Source of the DNA: Lachnoclostridium sp. An131
GTDB taxonomy: Bacteria; Bacillota; Clostridia; Lachnospirales; Lachnospiraceae
Direction of reading: 5' to 3'
NCBI RefSeq assembly: GCF_002160825.1
Contig: NZ_NFLI01000010.1
Coordinates: forward strand, 62,001-126,000
Length of the DNA: 64,000 nucleotides
Positions 36,854-45,104 of this stretch are shown here, piece after piece. Below the pieces are notes generated by a model that searched no databases, was not told where the DNA came from, and worked only from the letters and a program-made list of their open reading frames with translations. Positions within the stretch are counted from its first letter, which is position 1; the number at the start of each line of letters is the position of its first letter. A program made the translations under genes and the position numbers.

Positions 36854-37509
36854 CGAACCACCTCGCATTTCCTCACATCCAGGACACCGCCATCCAGCAC
36901 AGCCCTGAAAAACATGGGCGTAATGTTTTCCGGATCTGTGTAGTCCATATCATACAGCATGTAACCCAGTTCCCGCCTTTCCCCTGCATAGGCAGTGTCT
37001 ACCGTATCCTTCTCATACAGTTCAAAATGAGCCGGAAATTCCCTGCATCCAAAATACGGCATATGGTAGCACTCTCCCCTCCGCAGCCGCCGCATGATGA
37101 TATCCTTAAACTTTCCCGGATTATCACCCTCATTTGCCTTATCTGTCATATCAAAATGCGCCTCTATGACATACTCCACGTCCTTAAGAATCATCGACGC
37201 TCTCTGCACAATCTCATCCTTTGCACAGATATACAGCGGTTTCGTTCCCCCATTCATGACAGACATCACATTACCTGCGGAAACCTTGCCTTTCACTTCA
37301 TTTCTGCGTACGCTGGTAAACTGAATGGGCCTGCATACATAAATCCGGTCAATCTTCCACCGCATGCCCGGATGCCAGTATATGGCTTCCAGAATTCCTC
37401 TGGCTGCCGATGGCGTCATCACGTCATAAGAACAGCGTTCCACCTTCATTTCCGGCCGGGTAAACAGGGCAAAATCTCCCCTCACCCGAACCTTTACTCC
37501 ATGGCTCAT
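36850..37509 (-). CDS. cas5: Cas5c (Cas5d), Cascade subunit and crRNA-processing RNase
   Basis: 219-aa RAMP-fold protein. In type I-C, which lacks Cas6, this protein cuts the repeat hairpin and stays bound to the 5' handle of the crRNA. Visible features are VKVRVRGDFALFTRPEMKVE at the start, then YDVMTPSAARGILEAIYWHP, typical of the family. The start at 37509 is set by AAAGGAGG 8 bases upstream; in-frame codons upstream extend into cas3. No separate cas6 is in the window. Confidence 0.95.
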   Translation of the reverse strand: MSHGVKVRVRGDFALFTRPEMKVERCSYDVMTPSAARGILEAIYWHPGMRWKIDRIYVCRPIQFTSVRRNEVKGKVSAGNVMSVMNGGTKPLYICAKDEIVQRASMILKDVEYVIEAHFDMTDKANEGDNPGKFKDIIMRRLRRGECYHMPYFGCREFPAHFELYEKDTVDTAYAGERRELGYMLYDMDYTDPENITPMFFRAVLDGGVLDVRKCEVVR

Positions 37510-37552
37510 GCCACGCCTCCTTTCCTTTGTTTTCCATATTTTCATCCTGCTC

Positions 37553-39724
37553 TCAGGCAAATACAGCATCTCCCCGTGAGACATTCAGTAAAAGTCCCAC
37601 ATCCTCCCTGTACTGCTCCGCGCTTCGCAGCCGGTAAAATTCCGGGAACAGCTCTTCTATCAGACCTGCTCCTCTCAAATCCTCGAACAGATTATCATAG
37701 ACCTGTATACAATATCCGCCTGCCTGTCTCATCAATTCTCTTGAAAAACATCCTGCGCGAAGCTGTTCTGCAATCCGTCGGGCTTCCGGCTCTTTGTCCA
37801 CCAGAATCGTTTTTGTCCGTTCTTCTATCAGATGAAACCTGGACGCTGCTGTCTCAAATGGAAAGCTGAAAGCCCGGATTCCCTGCTCAAACTGTTCCAC
37901 AATCCCCTTTGAATCCAGCGATTCCCCTTTATAACGGTACAGACGCTCAAAATATTCATGAATAGCTTCCAGAGAGGATATATCATCAAATTCCCTCTGA
38001 ATCTGTTCCGCCACAGCAATCGGCTGATTCAGTTCCGCCGGAATATCTGCTTTCTCTTCCTTATCCATCGTAAAAATAACGGTCAGACTCCCTTCCCTGG
38101 ACCGTTTTCCCTCTCTGTTGCACCGACCAGCTGCCTGAATCACAGAATCCACTCCTGCCAGTTCTCGATACACAGCCTGAAAATCCAAATCAACGCCGGC
38201 TTCCACAAGGCTGGTGGCGATCAGACGGCATGGCAGGCCATCAGCCAAACGCTCTCTTACTTCTCTCAAAACGCGCTTTCTATGATTCGGATACATCAGA
38301 GTAGAAAGGTGATACACTTCTTCCCCGTTTAGCTTCCGGTAAATTCTCTGCACACGTTTCCGGCTATTCAGAATGCACAGAACCTGTTCTTCCTTTTGAA
38401 GCCGCTCTGCCAGCTCTTTTTCAGAAAATACGCCTCCGTATATCAAACGGGTTCTTTTGAAAAACTCATACTGGCTATTCACATCCGGACAAAGCTCCCT
38501 GGCCTGTATTCCTTTTGGGAAATACGTCGCCAGCGACGGCTGTGTCGCCGTACAGAGCACAGCTGTGCAGTGATAATTGCAAATCAGTTCGCTCAGCGCC
38601 CAGATACAGGGGATTAAGTACTTCGACGGCAGCATCTGCGCTTCATCAAGGATAATCACACTGTTCGCAATATTGTGCAGCTTTCTGCACTTTGAAGTCT
38701 GATTGGAAAATAAAGATTCAAAAAACTGAACATTTGTCGTCACAATGACTGGACGGTCCCAGTTTTCTGCCGCAAGCTGCTCCTTTCTCAGCTTCTCCGG
38801 ATTTTCCACGGATACATTACTGTGATCCTCCAAAACATTGTGCTCCCCCAAAATGTCTTTAAAGACCTGAGCATTCTGCTCAATGATAGAAATATACGGA
38901 ATCGCATAAATCACCCGATCCATTCCATAGGTTTTCATCTGCTGCAGCGCAAATGCCAGCGACGCTGTCGTCTTTCCGCCTCCTGTGGGAACAGTCAGCT
39001 GAAAAAGTCCCGGTTCTTCCTTTCCTTTTTCCAGACAATTTTTTAAAATGGCCGTTCTGCGTCCATTTACTGTGGAGAGAGCCTCCTGCCGAAGCCAAGG
39101 CGCAATATGAGCCTGCAGGCGATCCATCAGGATTTCTACGCTGTCATATCCGCCTCTTTCCACCATGCCATTCATCATAAAACGCTCTGTATCAAGACGA
39201 TCCGCATCAATCAGACAGGAAAAAAGCATTCGAATGAAAAAGGAAACGCTGAATCCTCCTTTCCCTAAAGGCTTCAATGGTACATCTGAAAGCCTTGGGA
39301 TCTCTGTCTCTTCCCGAAAGGCACTGTAATCCTCCACCTGCTTTTTCATCCTTCCCAGAAAAGTGCCTGCATCGCTTTCATCCGCTGCTGCGCTGCCTCC
39401 GTCCTGCAGCCCACTGTGATGTCCTGCCACGCAGTAAGCAACCATGAGATAGCCTCTGGCATAAAGCTCCTGAGCTCCCGCCGTAGAATGATCTACAGGA
39501 GGTCCTTCCCCCAGAAGGCGTTTTTGGAACCCCTTCGAATATTTTCCGATGTCGTGGCACAGGCCGGCTGCCTGCCCCCATTCTCTGCAGCCGAATTTTG
39601 ACGCAAATTCTCCCGCAAGTAAGGCAGCCCCCTGATTATGCTCTAACACCGTCTGTTCCCGTTTTTTATCTTCGCTGATATGGGCGAGATATTTTTCCTT
39701 TTCATTCGTGTTTTTGCTTTCCAT
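37553..39724 (-). CDS. cas3: CRISPR nuclease-helicase Cas3 (HD + SF2)
   Basis: 723 aa. The HD nuclease domain is N-terminal, with LCHDIGKYSKGFQ (His57-Asp58) and AGHHSGLQ. The SF2 helicase has Walker A TVPTGGGKT (about 244-252), DEAQ (about 360-363) and the motif VI-like SVIQAAGRCNREG. Cas3 is recruited by target-bound Cascade and degrades DNA. It is the first gene of the cas operon. AAGGAGAAGG precedes the ATG, and the 5' region holds the candidate promoter and the guide-matched site described below. Length is normal for I-C. Confidence 0.97.
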   Translation of the reverse strand: MESKNTNEKEKYLAHISEDKKREQTVLEHNQGAALLAGEFASKFGCREWGQAAGLCHDIGKYSKGFQKRLLGEGPPVDHSTAGAQELYARGYLMVAYCVAGHHSGLQDGGSAAADESDAGTFLGRMKKQVEDYSAFREETEIPRLSDVPLKPLGKGGFSVSFFIRMLFSCLIDADRLDTERFMMNGMVERGGYDSVEILMDRLQAHIAPWLRQEALSTVNGRRTAILKNCLEKGKEEPGLFQLTVPTGGGKTTASLAFALQQMKTYGMDRVIYAIPYISIIEQNAQVFKDILGEHNVLEDHSNVSVENPEKLRKEQLAAENWDRPVIVTTNVQFFESLFSNQTSKCRKLHNIANSVIILDEAQMLPSKYLIPCIWALSELICNYHCTAVLCTATQPSLATYFPKGIQARELCPDVNSQYEFFKRTRLIYGGVFSEKELAERLQKEEQVLCILNSRKRVQRIYRKLNGEEVYHLSTLMYPNHRKRVLREVRERLADGLPCRLIATSLVEAGVDLDFQAVYRELAGVDSVIQAAGRCNREGKRSREGSLTVIFTMDKEEKADIPAELNQPIAVAEQIQREFDDISSLEAIHEYFERLYRYKGESLDSKGIVEQFEQGIRAFSFPFETAASRFHLIEERTKTILVDKEPEARRIAEQLRAGCFSRELMRQAGGYCIQVYDNLFEDLRGAGLIEELFPEFYRLRSAEQYREDVGLLLNVSRGDAVFA

Positions 39725-39771
39725 TTACCTTCTCCTTCCGCTCCGGAGCTGGCTATATTAGGCCTAAATTT

Positions 39772-39800
39772 ATGGTAACATATTCCAGTTATATTTGCAA
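39772..39800 (-). promoter_or_regulatory. cas3: Candidate promoter of the cas operon
   Basis: On the minus strand TTGCAA (39795-39800), 17 bases, TACCAT (39772-39777) with TGT before the -10. Transcription would start near 39765, 41 bases before the cas3 start codon. A rival is TTGATA (39846-39851) with a poor -10 near 39823-39828. The region is so AT-rich that the choice is uncertain. Confidence 0.35.
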
Positions 39801-39808
39801 TATAAAAT

Positions 39809-39837
39809 ATATGATTTTTAATATTAACTTTATTGAA
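39809..39837 (-). promoter_or_regulatory. Protospacer-like site for the crRNA-like RNA, with TTC PAM
   Basis: On the minus strand, TTC (39835-39837) is followed by AATAAAGTTA and further sequence down to 39809. Compared without gaps with the 26 bases after the repeat-like handle at 39902-39927, 19 positions agree: 1-5, 7-10, 15-17, 19, 20 and 22-26. The only seed mismatch is position 6, which Cascade flips out. A 34-base footprint would end at 39801, touching the candidate -35 of the cas promoter. Partial pairing of this kind should allow Cascade binding without Cas3 cleavage. Confidence 0.7.
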
Positions 39838-39860
39838 ATATTAATTATCAATATAGAATG

Positions 39861-39869
39861 TGCTATTAT
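39861..39869 (+). promoter_or_regulatory. Extended -10 promoter for the crRNA-like RNA
   Basis: TGCTATTAT on the plus strand (TGn plus a 5-of-6 -10 hexamer). The expected start is near 39876, at the first base of the repeat-like segment. The -35 (TTAATT at 39841-39846, 17-base spacing) is weak. Confidence 0.55.
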
Positions 39870-39875
39870 AAAAAA

Positions 39876-39972
39876 TGTCAGGGAAACTTGCGGATTGAAA
39901 TAATAATGTTATGTGTAACAAACATATCCTTCAGGGCGGCAAAAACATTTTTGTTTTTGCCGCCCTGAAGGT
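39876..39972 (+). ncRNA. Putative Cas-regulating guide RNA (crRNA-like, CreR-like)
   Basis: No known gene lies here. The repeat-like segment 39877-39901 starts GTCA and ends GGATTGAAAT, the same 4 first and 10 last bases as the array repeat, but with a shortened middle. Ten of the eleven 5'-handle bases therefore match a real crRNA handle. Then come 26 spacer-like bases (39902-39927) and a 20-bp hairpin. An extended -10 promoter places the start at its first base. It diverges from cas3 and matches the site at 39809-39837. This is the architecture of CreA/CreR guides known from other CRISPR types. The shortened middle lacks the Cas5c hairpin, so how its 5' end forms is open. Confidence 0.65.
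39927..39972. terminator. Bidirectional terminator hairpin
   Basis: A 20-bp perfect stem (CCTTCAGGGCGGCAAAAACA and its complement, 39928-39971) has a TTTT loop. Like the palindromes at 2833 and 24981 it separates convergent units. On the left there is no protein gene, only the crRNA-like RNA, which supports plus-strand transcription there; on the right is the GyrI-like operon. It may also stand in for the 3' hairpin of a crRNA. Confidence 0.75.
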
Positions 39973-40051
39973 GTCTTTCATATGCTCTACGCAATTTCCA
40001 TACAAATATATAGTCTAAATCTGACCAGCACGGAAATCCCAAAACTTCATA

Positions 40052-40687
40052 TCAACCGTTTCTCCTCACCGGCACCCGGATCACCGTCTTCAGCCTCTCC
40101 GGCTTACACCGCCTCACATCACTCAGATAAATCTCATGATGGCGCCTGCCCTCCGAAAAATCGGGGCTCAGCTTATTCTCCTTCATAAACCGCCGCATTG
40201 CCTCAAGCGTCGCCGGCTCCTCGTCATAAGGGCCGACATGCATACACTGGACGCAGAGCCCTTCCTCCCAGGGCAGAAATTCTGCCCGTGAAAAATCCTG
40301 CTGCTTCTTCCGCGCCGCTTCCCGGCGCGCCCATTCAAAGTCTGCCTCTGTCACAAAATCCGGAAGGCGGATCATGGAAATCCACCGGAACAGATCCTTG
40401 CGGCTGTAATCGATGTCTTCCCTGCCCTCCTGCCACCAGAGGCCCTCCAGCGGAGGCACAACATAATCAAAATATCCCTCTATCTGATGTTCTCCAAGCT
40501 TGCTCATCTTAATTGTAAACGCAAGCCCGTACAGGAGCCCCATAGCTGTCTTGTAATCTCCGCCCTCTTCGTTGGGATCTCCCTTTCCGCGCACCGCGAT
40601 AAAATTCATCGCAGGTACAGTCACCAGGCCTGGCTTGCTCTTCGGCAGATAAAATTCTTTGTATTCCTTTTTATAATCGAATGCCAT
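40052..40687 (-). CDS. GyrI-like small-molecule-binding domain protein
   Basis: 211 aa, starting MAFDYKKEYKEFYLPKSKPG, with the family landmarks FIAVRGKGDPNE, YGLAFTIKMS, YFDYVVPPLEGLWW and QCMHVGPYDEEPATLEAM. Stand-alone GyrI-like proteins of this type bind hydrophobic compounds and some hydrolyse reactive ones. It probably acts in the cytoplasm; the ligand is unknown. The ATG at 40687 has AGGAGG upstream; the open frame continues 71 codons upstream into the TfoX gene but has no start signal. It is last in a likely KptA-WYL-TfoX-GyrI operon. Confidence 0.85.
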   Translation of the reverse strand: MAFDYKKEYKEFYLPKSKPGLVTVPAMNFIAVRGKGDPNEEGGDYKTAMGLLYGLAFTIKMSKLGEHQIEGYFDYVVPPLEGLWWQEGREDIDYSRKDLFRWISMIRLPDFVTEADFEWARREAARKKQQDFSRAEFLPWEEGLCVQCMHVGPYDEEPATLEAMRRFMKENKLSPDFSEGRRHHEIYLSDVRRCKPERLKTVIRVPVRRNG

Positions 40688-40715
40688 TGCCCCTGTTTTC
40701 CTCCTGTATAGCTGT

Positions 40716-41141
40716 TTATTTCCCCGAATCCCGCTTTCCGGCTGCGCCTGAGCTTTTTCCTCGCCTGTGCCCTGCCTTTTCCTGCGCCTGGGCTTTTTCC
40801 TTTCCCGCGCCCTGTCTTTTCCTGTGCCTGGTCTTTTCCTTCGGCTCCGGAAGCTCTCCGCAGGTCGCCGTGACAAGCCTGGCCAGAAGCTCCCTGTCAT
40901 CTGTCTCCTCGATCAGAAAACAGTTTCTGGCTCCTTCATGGGGAGGCTCCTCCGGCAGTCCCGGGCAGACGGCCCGTCCCGCTTCCGTGATCTTGATAAA
41001 CAGCGTATTATCACAAATCATACCAAAAAATTTTCTTCCGCAGAACAGCCCATATTCCCCAAACATCCTGCGGCAGGTGATTCTTCCCGCATCCTGCAGC
41101 TGTTCCGTCACATATTCTGCAAATTCCCGGCTGGTCGCCAT
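40716..41141 (-). CDS. TfoX N-terminal-domain protein with basic repetitive tail
   Basis: 141 aa. Residues about 1-100 form the TfoX/Sxy N-terminal domain (VTEQLQDAGRITCRRMFGEYGLF and MICDNTLFIKI). The last 40 residues are low complexity, rich in Lys, Arg, Gly, Ala and Gln, and encoded by degenerate direct repeats in the DNA. The tail may bind nucleic acid or be a non-functional expansion. It lacks the TfoX C-terminal domain needed for competence regulation. It is 28 bases before the GyrI gene. Confidence 0.85.
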   Translation of the reverse strand: MATSREFAEYVTEQLQDAGRITCRRMFGEYGLFCGRKFFGMICDNTLFIKITEAGRAVCPGLPEEPPHEGARNCFLIEETDDRELLARLVTATCGELPEPKEKTRHRKRQGAGKEKAQAQEKAGHRRGKSSGAAGKRDSGK

Positions 41142-41212
41142 AATTATGCCTCATCCCCTTTTTTACAGATATTCTATCAAGGGAAATACGACAGCAGTAT
41201 GTCATGTTTATT

Positions 41213-42121
41213 TTATGTATCCAAATGTCTTTTTCGGATTTTTTCTCCAAACTGCGCCAAATCACGCCGAAGCTCTTCCGGCTCCAGAAGCTCTGCGCCT
41301 CCTCCAAAAGAAGCAATCCATCCAACAATGCCGGTTTTATCTGTAAATCCAAAGGTAAACAGAAGCGAACCGTCTTCCTGCTCCTGAAAGCTATCCGCCC
41401 CGTATTCTTCAATAAGCCGCCACCGGTATTCCGGTTCAATTCTCGCCTTCACCTGAAACACATGGGGAAATACCCTTTCCTGCGACAGATCCGGCAGAGA
41501 AGCCGGCCGTTTTTCAAAGGAACCGGCATCTGCAAGCTCTGTCATCCGGTTCAGCTTGAACAGGCGGAAATCCTCTCTTGTCCTGCACCAGCCCCACAGA
41601 TACCAGCCCGCCCACTGGAAAATCAAATCATACGGCTCCACAAGGCGGCTGGACTCGCCGGAAGGAGCATGATAGGAAAAGGACACCAGACGGCTGTTTT
41701 CAATCGCCTCATGGAGCAGCTCTAACTTCGGCGCCAGAGCAGTCTTGTACCAGGAGGAAAGATCTATCAGGATATGCGGATCTCCGCTCAGAAGCTCCGA
41801 AGCCCCCGGAAGAAGCCTGTCCATGAGCTGCGCGTAGCGTCCCGTCCCGCTGACGCTGTCCAGGCTTCGCAGCCCTGCCAGAATTGCCTGCATATCAGAG
41901 GAGGTAAGCAGCGTCCTGTCTATCTTGTAGCCCTCCATAATGGAAATCCCGCCTCCGGCTCCGCGGGACGTCACAATGGGAATTCCCGCCATGCAGAGCC
42001 GCTCAATGTCCCGGTTAATCGTTCTCCGGGACACCTCGAATTTTTCTGCCAGCCAGGGAGCCGTCACCTTTTCCTGCTGGAGAAGCACCGCCAGGATGCC
42101 TATCATTCGATCAAGCTTCAT
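41213..42121 (-). CDS. HTH-WYL transcriptional regulator (YafY-like)
   Basis: 302 aa. An N-terminal HTH_11 domain (MKLDRMIGILAVLLQQEKVT, then LAEKFEVSRRTINRDIERL) is followed by a WYL domain (about 135-210), with WAGWYLWGWCRTREDFRLFKLNRM, and a WCX-like C-terminal part. WYL regulators sense ligands, often nucleic-acid fragments, and several act in phage defence or CRISPR control. Its ATG lies inside the end of kptA (11-base overlap), so both are translated from one message. The next genes encode TfoX-like and GyrI-like proteins, a common set with these regulators. Confidence 0.92.
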   Translation of the reverse strand: MKLDRMIGILAVLLQQEKVTAPWLAEKFEVSRRTINRDIERLCMAGIPIVTSRGAGGGISIMEGYKIDRTLLTSSDMQAILAGLRSLDSVSGTGRYAQLMDRLLPGASELLSGDPHILIDLSSWYKTALAPKLELLHEAIENSRLVSFSYHAPSGESSRLVEPYDLIFQWAGWYLWGWCRTREDFRLFKLNRMTELADAGSFEKRPASLPDLSQERVFPHVFQVKARIEPEYRWRLIEEYGADSFQEQEDGSLLFTFGFTDKTGIVGWIASFGGGAELLEPEELRRDLAQFGEKIRKRHLDT

Positions 42122-42668
42122 CGTCTCTCTCCAGATATCTGACCGGAACCTGCTTCGTCAGCCAGACACCGTTTACCGAACGATAGAACAGAAAGCCGTC
42201 CTCCTGCATCTGTCCCGTCTTTACTCTGTAAACGACAGGCCTGCCATGCCTCGCTCCCACGGTGCGGGCTGTTTCCCTGTCTGCCGACAGATGCACATAT
42301 AGCCTGCTTTTCGCAATTAGCCCCTGCTCCCCGATCGATTCCACATACTTCTCCCCGGTGCCATGCCACAGATATTCCGGCGGCTCCACAAGAGGCAGTT
42401 CCACGTCCACAGGGATCGAATGCCCCTGATTCGCCCGAATTTTCGTCTTGTCCGCATTAAAAGAATATCTCTGCTTATTATCCGTCCTCACGATTTCCTC
42501 CAGCATGTCCATATCGATCGGATGCGTCCTTTTCATTCCCAGGAGCAGCTCCTGCACATTGGCCCAGCCATGCTCATCCAGTGTAATCCCAACTGCCTCT
42601 GGCCGGTGCCTGAGAATCATGCTCAGGAACCGGCTGGTTTTCGTCAGGCTTGTACTGTTGTCACTCAC
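42111..42668 (-). CDS. kptA: RNA 2'-phosphotransferase, Tpt1/KptA family
   Basis: 185 aa. The N-terminal winged helix has LTKTSRFLSMILRHRPEAVG. The ART-fold part has TDNKQRYSFN, IRANQGHSI, YLWHGTG and LYVHLSAD, with the conserved Arg-His-Arg-Arg catalytic set visible as RHRP, NQGHS and later arginines. These enzymes transfer a 2'-phosphate from RNA to NAD+. Bacteria do not splice tRNA this way, so the substrate is unclear. The start is a GTG at 42668, 9 bases after AGGAGG, giving normal family length; the longer frame has no supporting site. It is translationally coupled to the WYL regulator. Confidence 0.9.
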   Translation of the reverse strand: MSDNSTSLTKTSRFLSMILRHRPEAVGITLDEHGWANVQELLLGMKRTHPIDMDMLEEIVRTDNKQRYSFNADKTKIRANQGHSIPVDVELPLVEPPEYLWHGTGEKYVESIGEQGLIAKSRLYVHLSADRETARTVGARHGRPVVYRVKTGQMQEDGFLFYRSVNGVWLTKQVPVRYLERDDEA

Positions 42669-42750
42669 TCCTTCTTCCCTCCTGTTAATCTTTCTGCACA
42701 AAACCTCACATTCTGTTTTGCCATATAAGCATTCCCGCATAATATTCTGC

Positions 42751-43506
42751 TCAAAACACCGCATTCCCGCGCAGCAGATCCTTCACCAGCGCAAATGCCT
42801 CGCGCGTCATATAGTGCGGACGCATGAAAATCTCCGTCGGAGCCGGAATCCCGCTGGCATCTATCCCCTGAGCCTTTGCGATATGCACAGCGCGGAAGAT
42901 ATGGAAATCATTTGATACAATTCCGACAGAAGGCTCCTCTCCTTCCATCAGTTCTCGGCTGAACCGGATATTCTGCACAGTATTGACAGACTCTTCTTCC
43001 TTCCGTATCCTTTCCTGTCCGATTCCGGCCTCAAGCAGATATTCCTCCATGGCCTCCGCTTCCGTGATATCCTCGCCGGAGCCCTGACCGCCGGACACGA
43101 TGACCAGGGCTTTCGGATTCTCGCTCAGATATTCCGCGGCCCGGTCAAGCCGCTGCTTCAGCGCACGGCTCACACGCGTCCCCTTCACCTGAGCCCCCAG
43201 TACAATCAGGTAATCGCAGGAGCCTTTTCCACTCTGGGCCATACCGCTGATGATGCATCCCTCCGCCGCGAGAAAAATCAGGATGCCCAGCGCCAGAAGG
43301 ACGCCTGCCGACGCCCGGACTCCTGAGGGAATGCGCAGAAAGGCCGCCTGGAGGGCGGGCACCCTGCAGACGGCCAGAGCCAGCCAGCATACAGCGCCCA
43401 GGCCCAGCCAGAACCAGGCAAAGGACGCATGCACGCCGGCATATAAAATAATTCCGATATAATAGACTGTAAAAATCGTGCCAAGAATCAGAAACAGCTT
43501 ACTCAT
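42751..43506 (-). CDS. YdcF-like (DUF218) membrane protein
   Basis: 251 aa. Three hydrophobic segments (about 3-20, 26-46 and 64-86) precede a Rossmann-like DUF218 domain. Motifs are [50 protein letters not shown] and [10 protein letters not shown]. The family, with SanA and ElyC, acts in envelope synthesis or lipid-carrier metabolism; the substrate is unknown. The ATG at 43506 overlaps the stop of the SEC-C gene (ATGA) and gives a normal membrane start. Confidence 0.88.
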   Translation of the reverse strand: MSKLFLILGTIFTVYYIGIILYAGVHASFAWFWLGLGAVCWLALAVCRVPALQAAFLRIPSGVRASAGVLLALGILIFLAAEGCIISGMAQSGKGSCDYLIVLGAQVKGTRVSRALKQRLDRAAEYLSENPKALVIVSGGQGSGEDITEAEAMEEYLLEAGIGQERIRKEEESVNTVQNIRFSRELMEGEEPSVGIVSNDFHIFRAVHIAKAQGIDASGIPAPTEIFMRPHYMTREAFALVKDLLRGNAVF

Positions 43507-44009
43507 GCATTTCTTCCGCAGCATTTTTTGTACTTCTTTCCGCTTCCGCAGGGGCAGGGATCGTTTCTTCCAATCTTCGGCCCCTTTACAATTGTGCCGG
43601 ATTTCTTCTGTTCCATGTACAGCTCCTTCTGCTTCTCCTTAGAGAAGATCTTGTCCCACTGGGGAAGCTCATAGAGCCAGTCCGCCTTTGCGTCCACCAT
43701 ATTTTTATAAAGCTTTTCCTTATCAAACCTCAGGGATACAACGGTATCCTCCTCCATCTCCTCGATGGGATTCGGCTCCACCAGGCTGTCATTGATGCCG
43801 TCCAGGAAGCCCGTCATGGTCATAACGTCCTGACCATATTTCTCTGCCAGCTCCTTGACAGTTCCCTTTACCTCGGTGTCCGGATCCTCCAGAAGCTGCT
43901 CATAGATCTCTTTTTCTATGTTAAAATATTTCGCCCAGAATCTCTGGATATCTCCTTTATTTGCCTTCTCGTCGTAGGCCATATCGCGCCACTGCTTCAG
44001 TAATGCCAT
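43503..44009 (-). CDS. SEC-C motif protein
   Basis: 168-aa cytoplasmic protein, mostly helical and acidic, ending in a SEC-C zinc motif ([16 protein letters not shown]). The motif occurs at the C-terminus of SecA and in many small proteins, where it binds zinc and contacts SecB or ribosomes. The helical region matches no named family that I recognise. It is translationally coupled to the YdcF-like gene. Confidence 0.8.
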   Translation of the reverse strand: MALLKQWRDMAYDEKANKGDIQRFWAKYFNIEKEIYEQLLEDPDTEVKGTVKELAEKYGQDVMTMTGFLDGINDSLVEPNPIEEMEEDTVVSLRFDKEKLYKNMVDAKADWLYELPQWDKIFSKEKQKELYMEQKKSGTIVKGPKIGRNDPCPCGSGKKYKKCCGRNA

Positions 44010-44117
44010 TGCTTTCTCTCCATCCTTCGCTTTTCTTGCATTTTCTTATTTTCAGGGCTTTTACAGCCCATATATGTCCCTAATGTTATCACCTGAGACT
44101 GTATTTGTCAACGCTTC

Positions 44118-45047
44118 CTATTTCAGGAAGCCGCTTACAATCTGCTCTTCCGCTTCCTTTTCTGTCAGTCCCAGCGTCATCAGCTTAATCAGCTGCTCTC
44201 CGGCTATCTTTCCGATAGCAGCCTCGTGAATCAGGCTGGCGTCCAGATCGTTGGCGTCCAGAGACGGCACTGCGACCACATGGCCCTCATCCATCAGGAT
44301 TGCGTCACACTCTGTATGTCCGTAGCACTTGTTGTTGCCGCAGATTTTGGAGTTGAATACCTGATGGGAGCTGCCCTTCGCCACAGAACGGGACACCACA
44401 TTTGCATTGGAGTCCACGCCATTCAGATCTACCTGGAAATTCGTCTCCGCGTACTGCTTCCCATGGGTCATGATCTTTTCCTTGATCACCAGGGTCGCTC
44501 CGTCCTTCAGCTCCGCATTCGTATCGCGGATCGTAGAATCCACACCCTTGATCTGGGTCGTCTCCATCTCCATGTAGCTGTCCTGATCCATGTAAATAAC
44601 CGTCGTCGGGTTCAGAATCCGCTCTCCGGCTCCGTCTCCCTCTCCGTAATGCTTCTCCACATATTTCAGCTTTGCATTCTTTCCGATATGGAAGGTATGG
44701 ATGCCGTCGTGCTCTGTCGTATCGTCACCGCCGCAGTGAATGCCACAGCCCGCCACGATCGTCACGTCCGCATCCTCCCCGATATAAAAATCATTGTATA
44801 CCAGATCCTTTAAGCCGCTCTGGCTGACGATCACCGGAATATGCACGCTCTCGTTCTTTGTACCCGGTTTGATGATAATGTCGATTCCTGGTTTATCCTC
44901 TTTGGTTACAATATCAATATTTGCAGTCGTATTTCTTCCGGCCAGCGCCCCGTTGGAACGGATATTGTAAGCGCCTTCCGGCACGCCGTGAAGATCTGCT
45001 ATCTTCTCCAGCATATGCATCTGTAACTGATCCATCTTCTGAGCCAT
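44118..45047 (-). CDS. SufB/SufD-family Fe-S scaffold (SmsB-like)
   Basis: 309 aa, shorter than classical SufB (about 470). It has the beta-helix core with IVAGCGIHCGG, SRSVAKGSSHQVFNSKICG and CYGHTECDAILMDEGHV, and the C-terminal helical GLTEKEAEEQIVSGFL. Its only SUF neighbour is the ATPase at 45105. This two-gene form is the minimal SUF or SMS type common in strict anaerobes. It builds Fe-S clusters in the cytoplasm. Confidence 0.9.
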   Translation of the reverse strand: MAQKMDQLQMHMLEKIADLHGVPEGAYNIRSNGALAGRNTTANIDIVTKEDKPGIDIIIKPGTKNESVHIPVIVSQSGLKDLVYNDFYIGEDADVTIVAGCGIHCGGDDTTEHDGIHTFHIGKNAKLKYVEKHYGEGDGAGERILNPTTVIYMDQDSYMEMETTQIKGVDSTIRDTNAELKDGATLVIKEKIMTHGKQYAETNFQVDLNGVDSNANVVSRSVAKGSSHQVFNSKICGNNKCYGHTECDAILMDEGHVVAVPSLDANDLDASLIHEAAIGKIAGEQLIKLMTLGLTEKEAEEQIVSGFLK

Positions 45048-45104
45048 ACTTTTATCCTCTTTTCTATCATGCTGCCGCAGTTTGAGTGTTTCCTTCCTGC
45101 CGCT

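Noticed and set aside
39982-40188. Possible small toxin gene next to the crRNA-like RNA, as in CreTA pairs
   Set aside because: The only frame overlaps the GyrI-like gene and has no start signal; no toxin-like short peptide gene was found, so the regulatory-guide reading is preferred.
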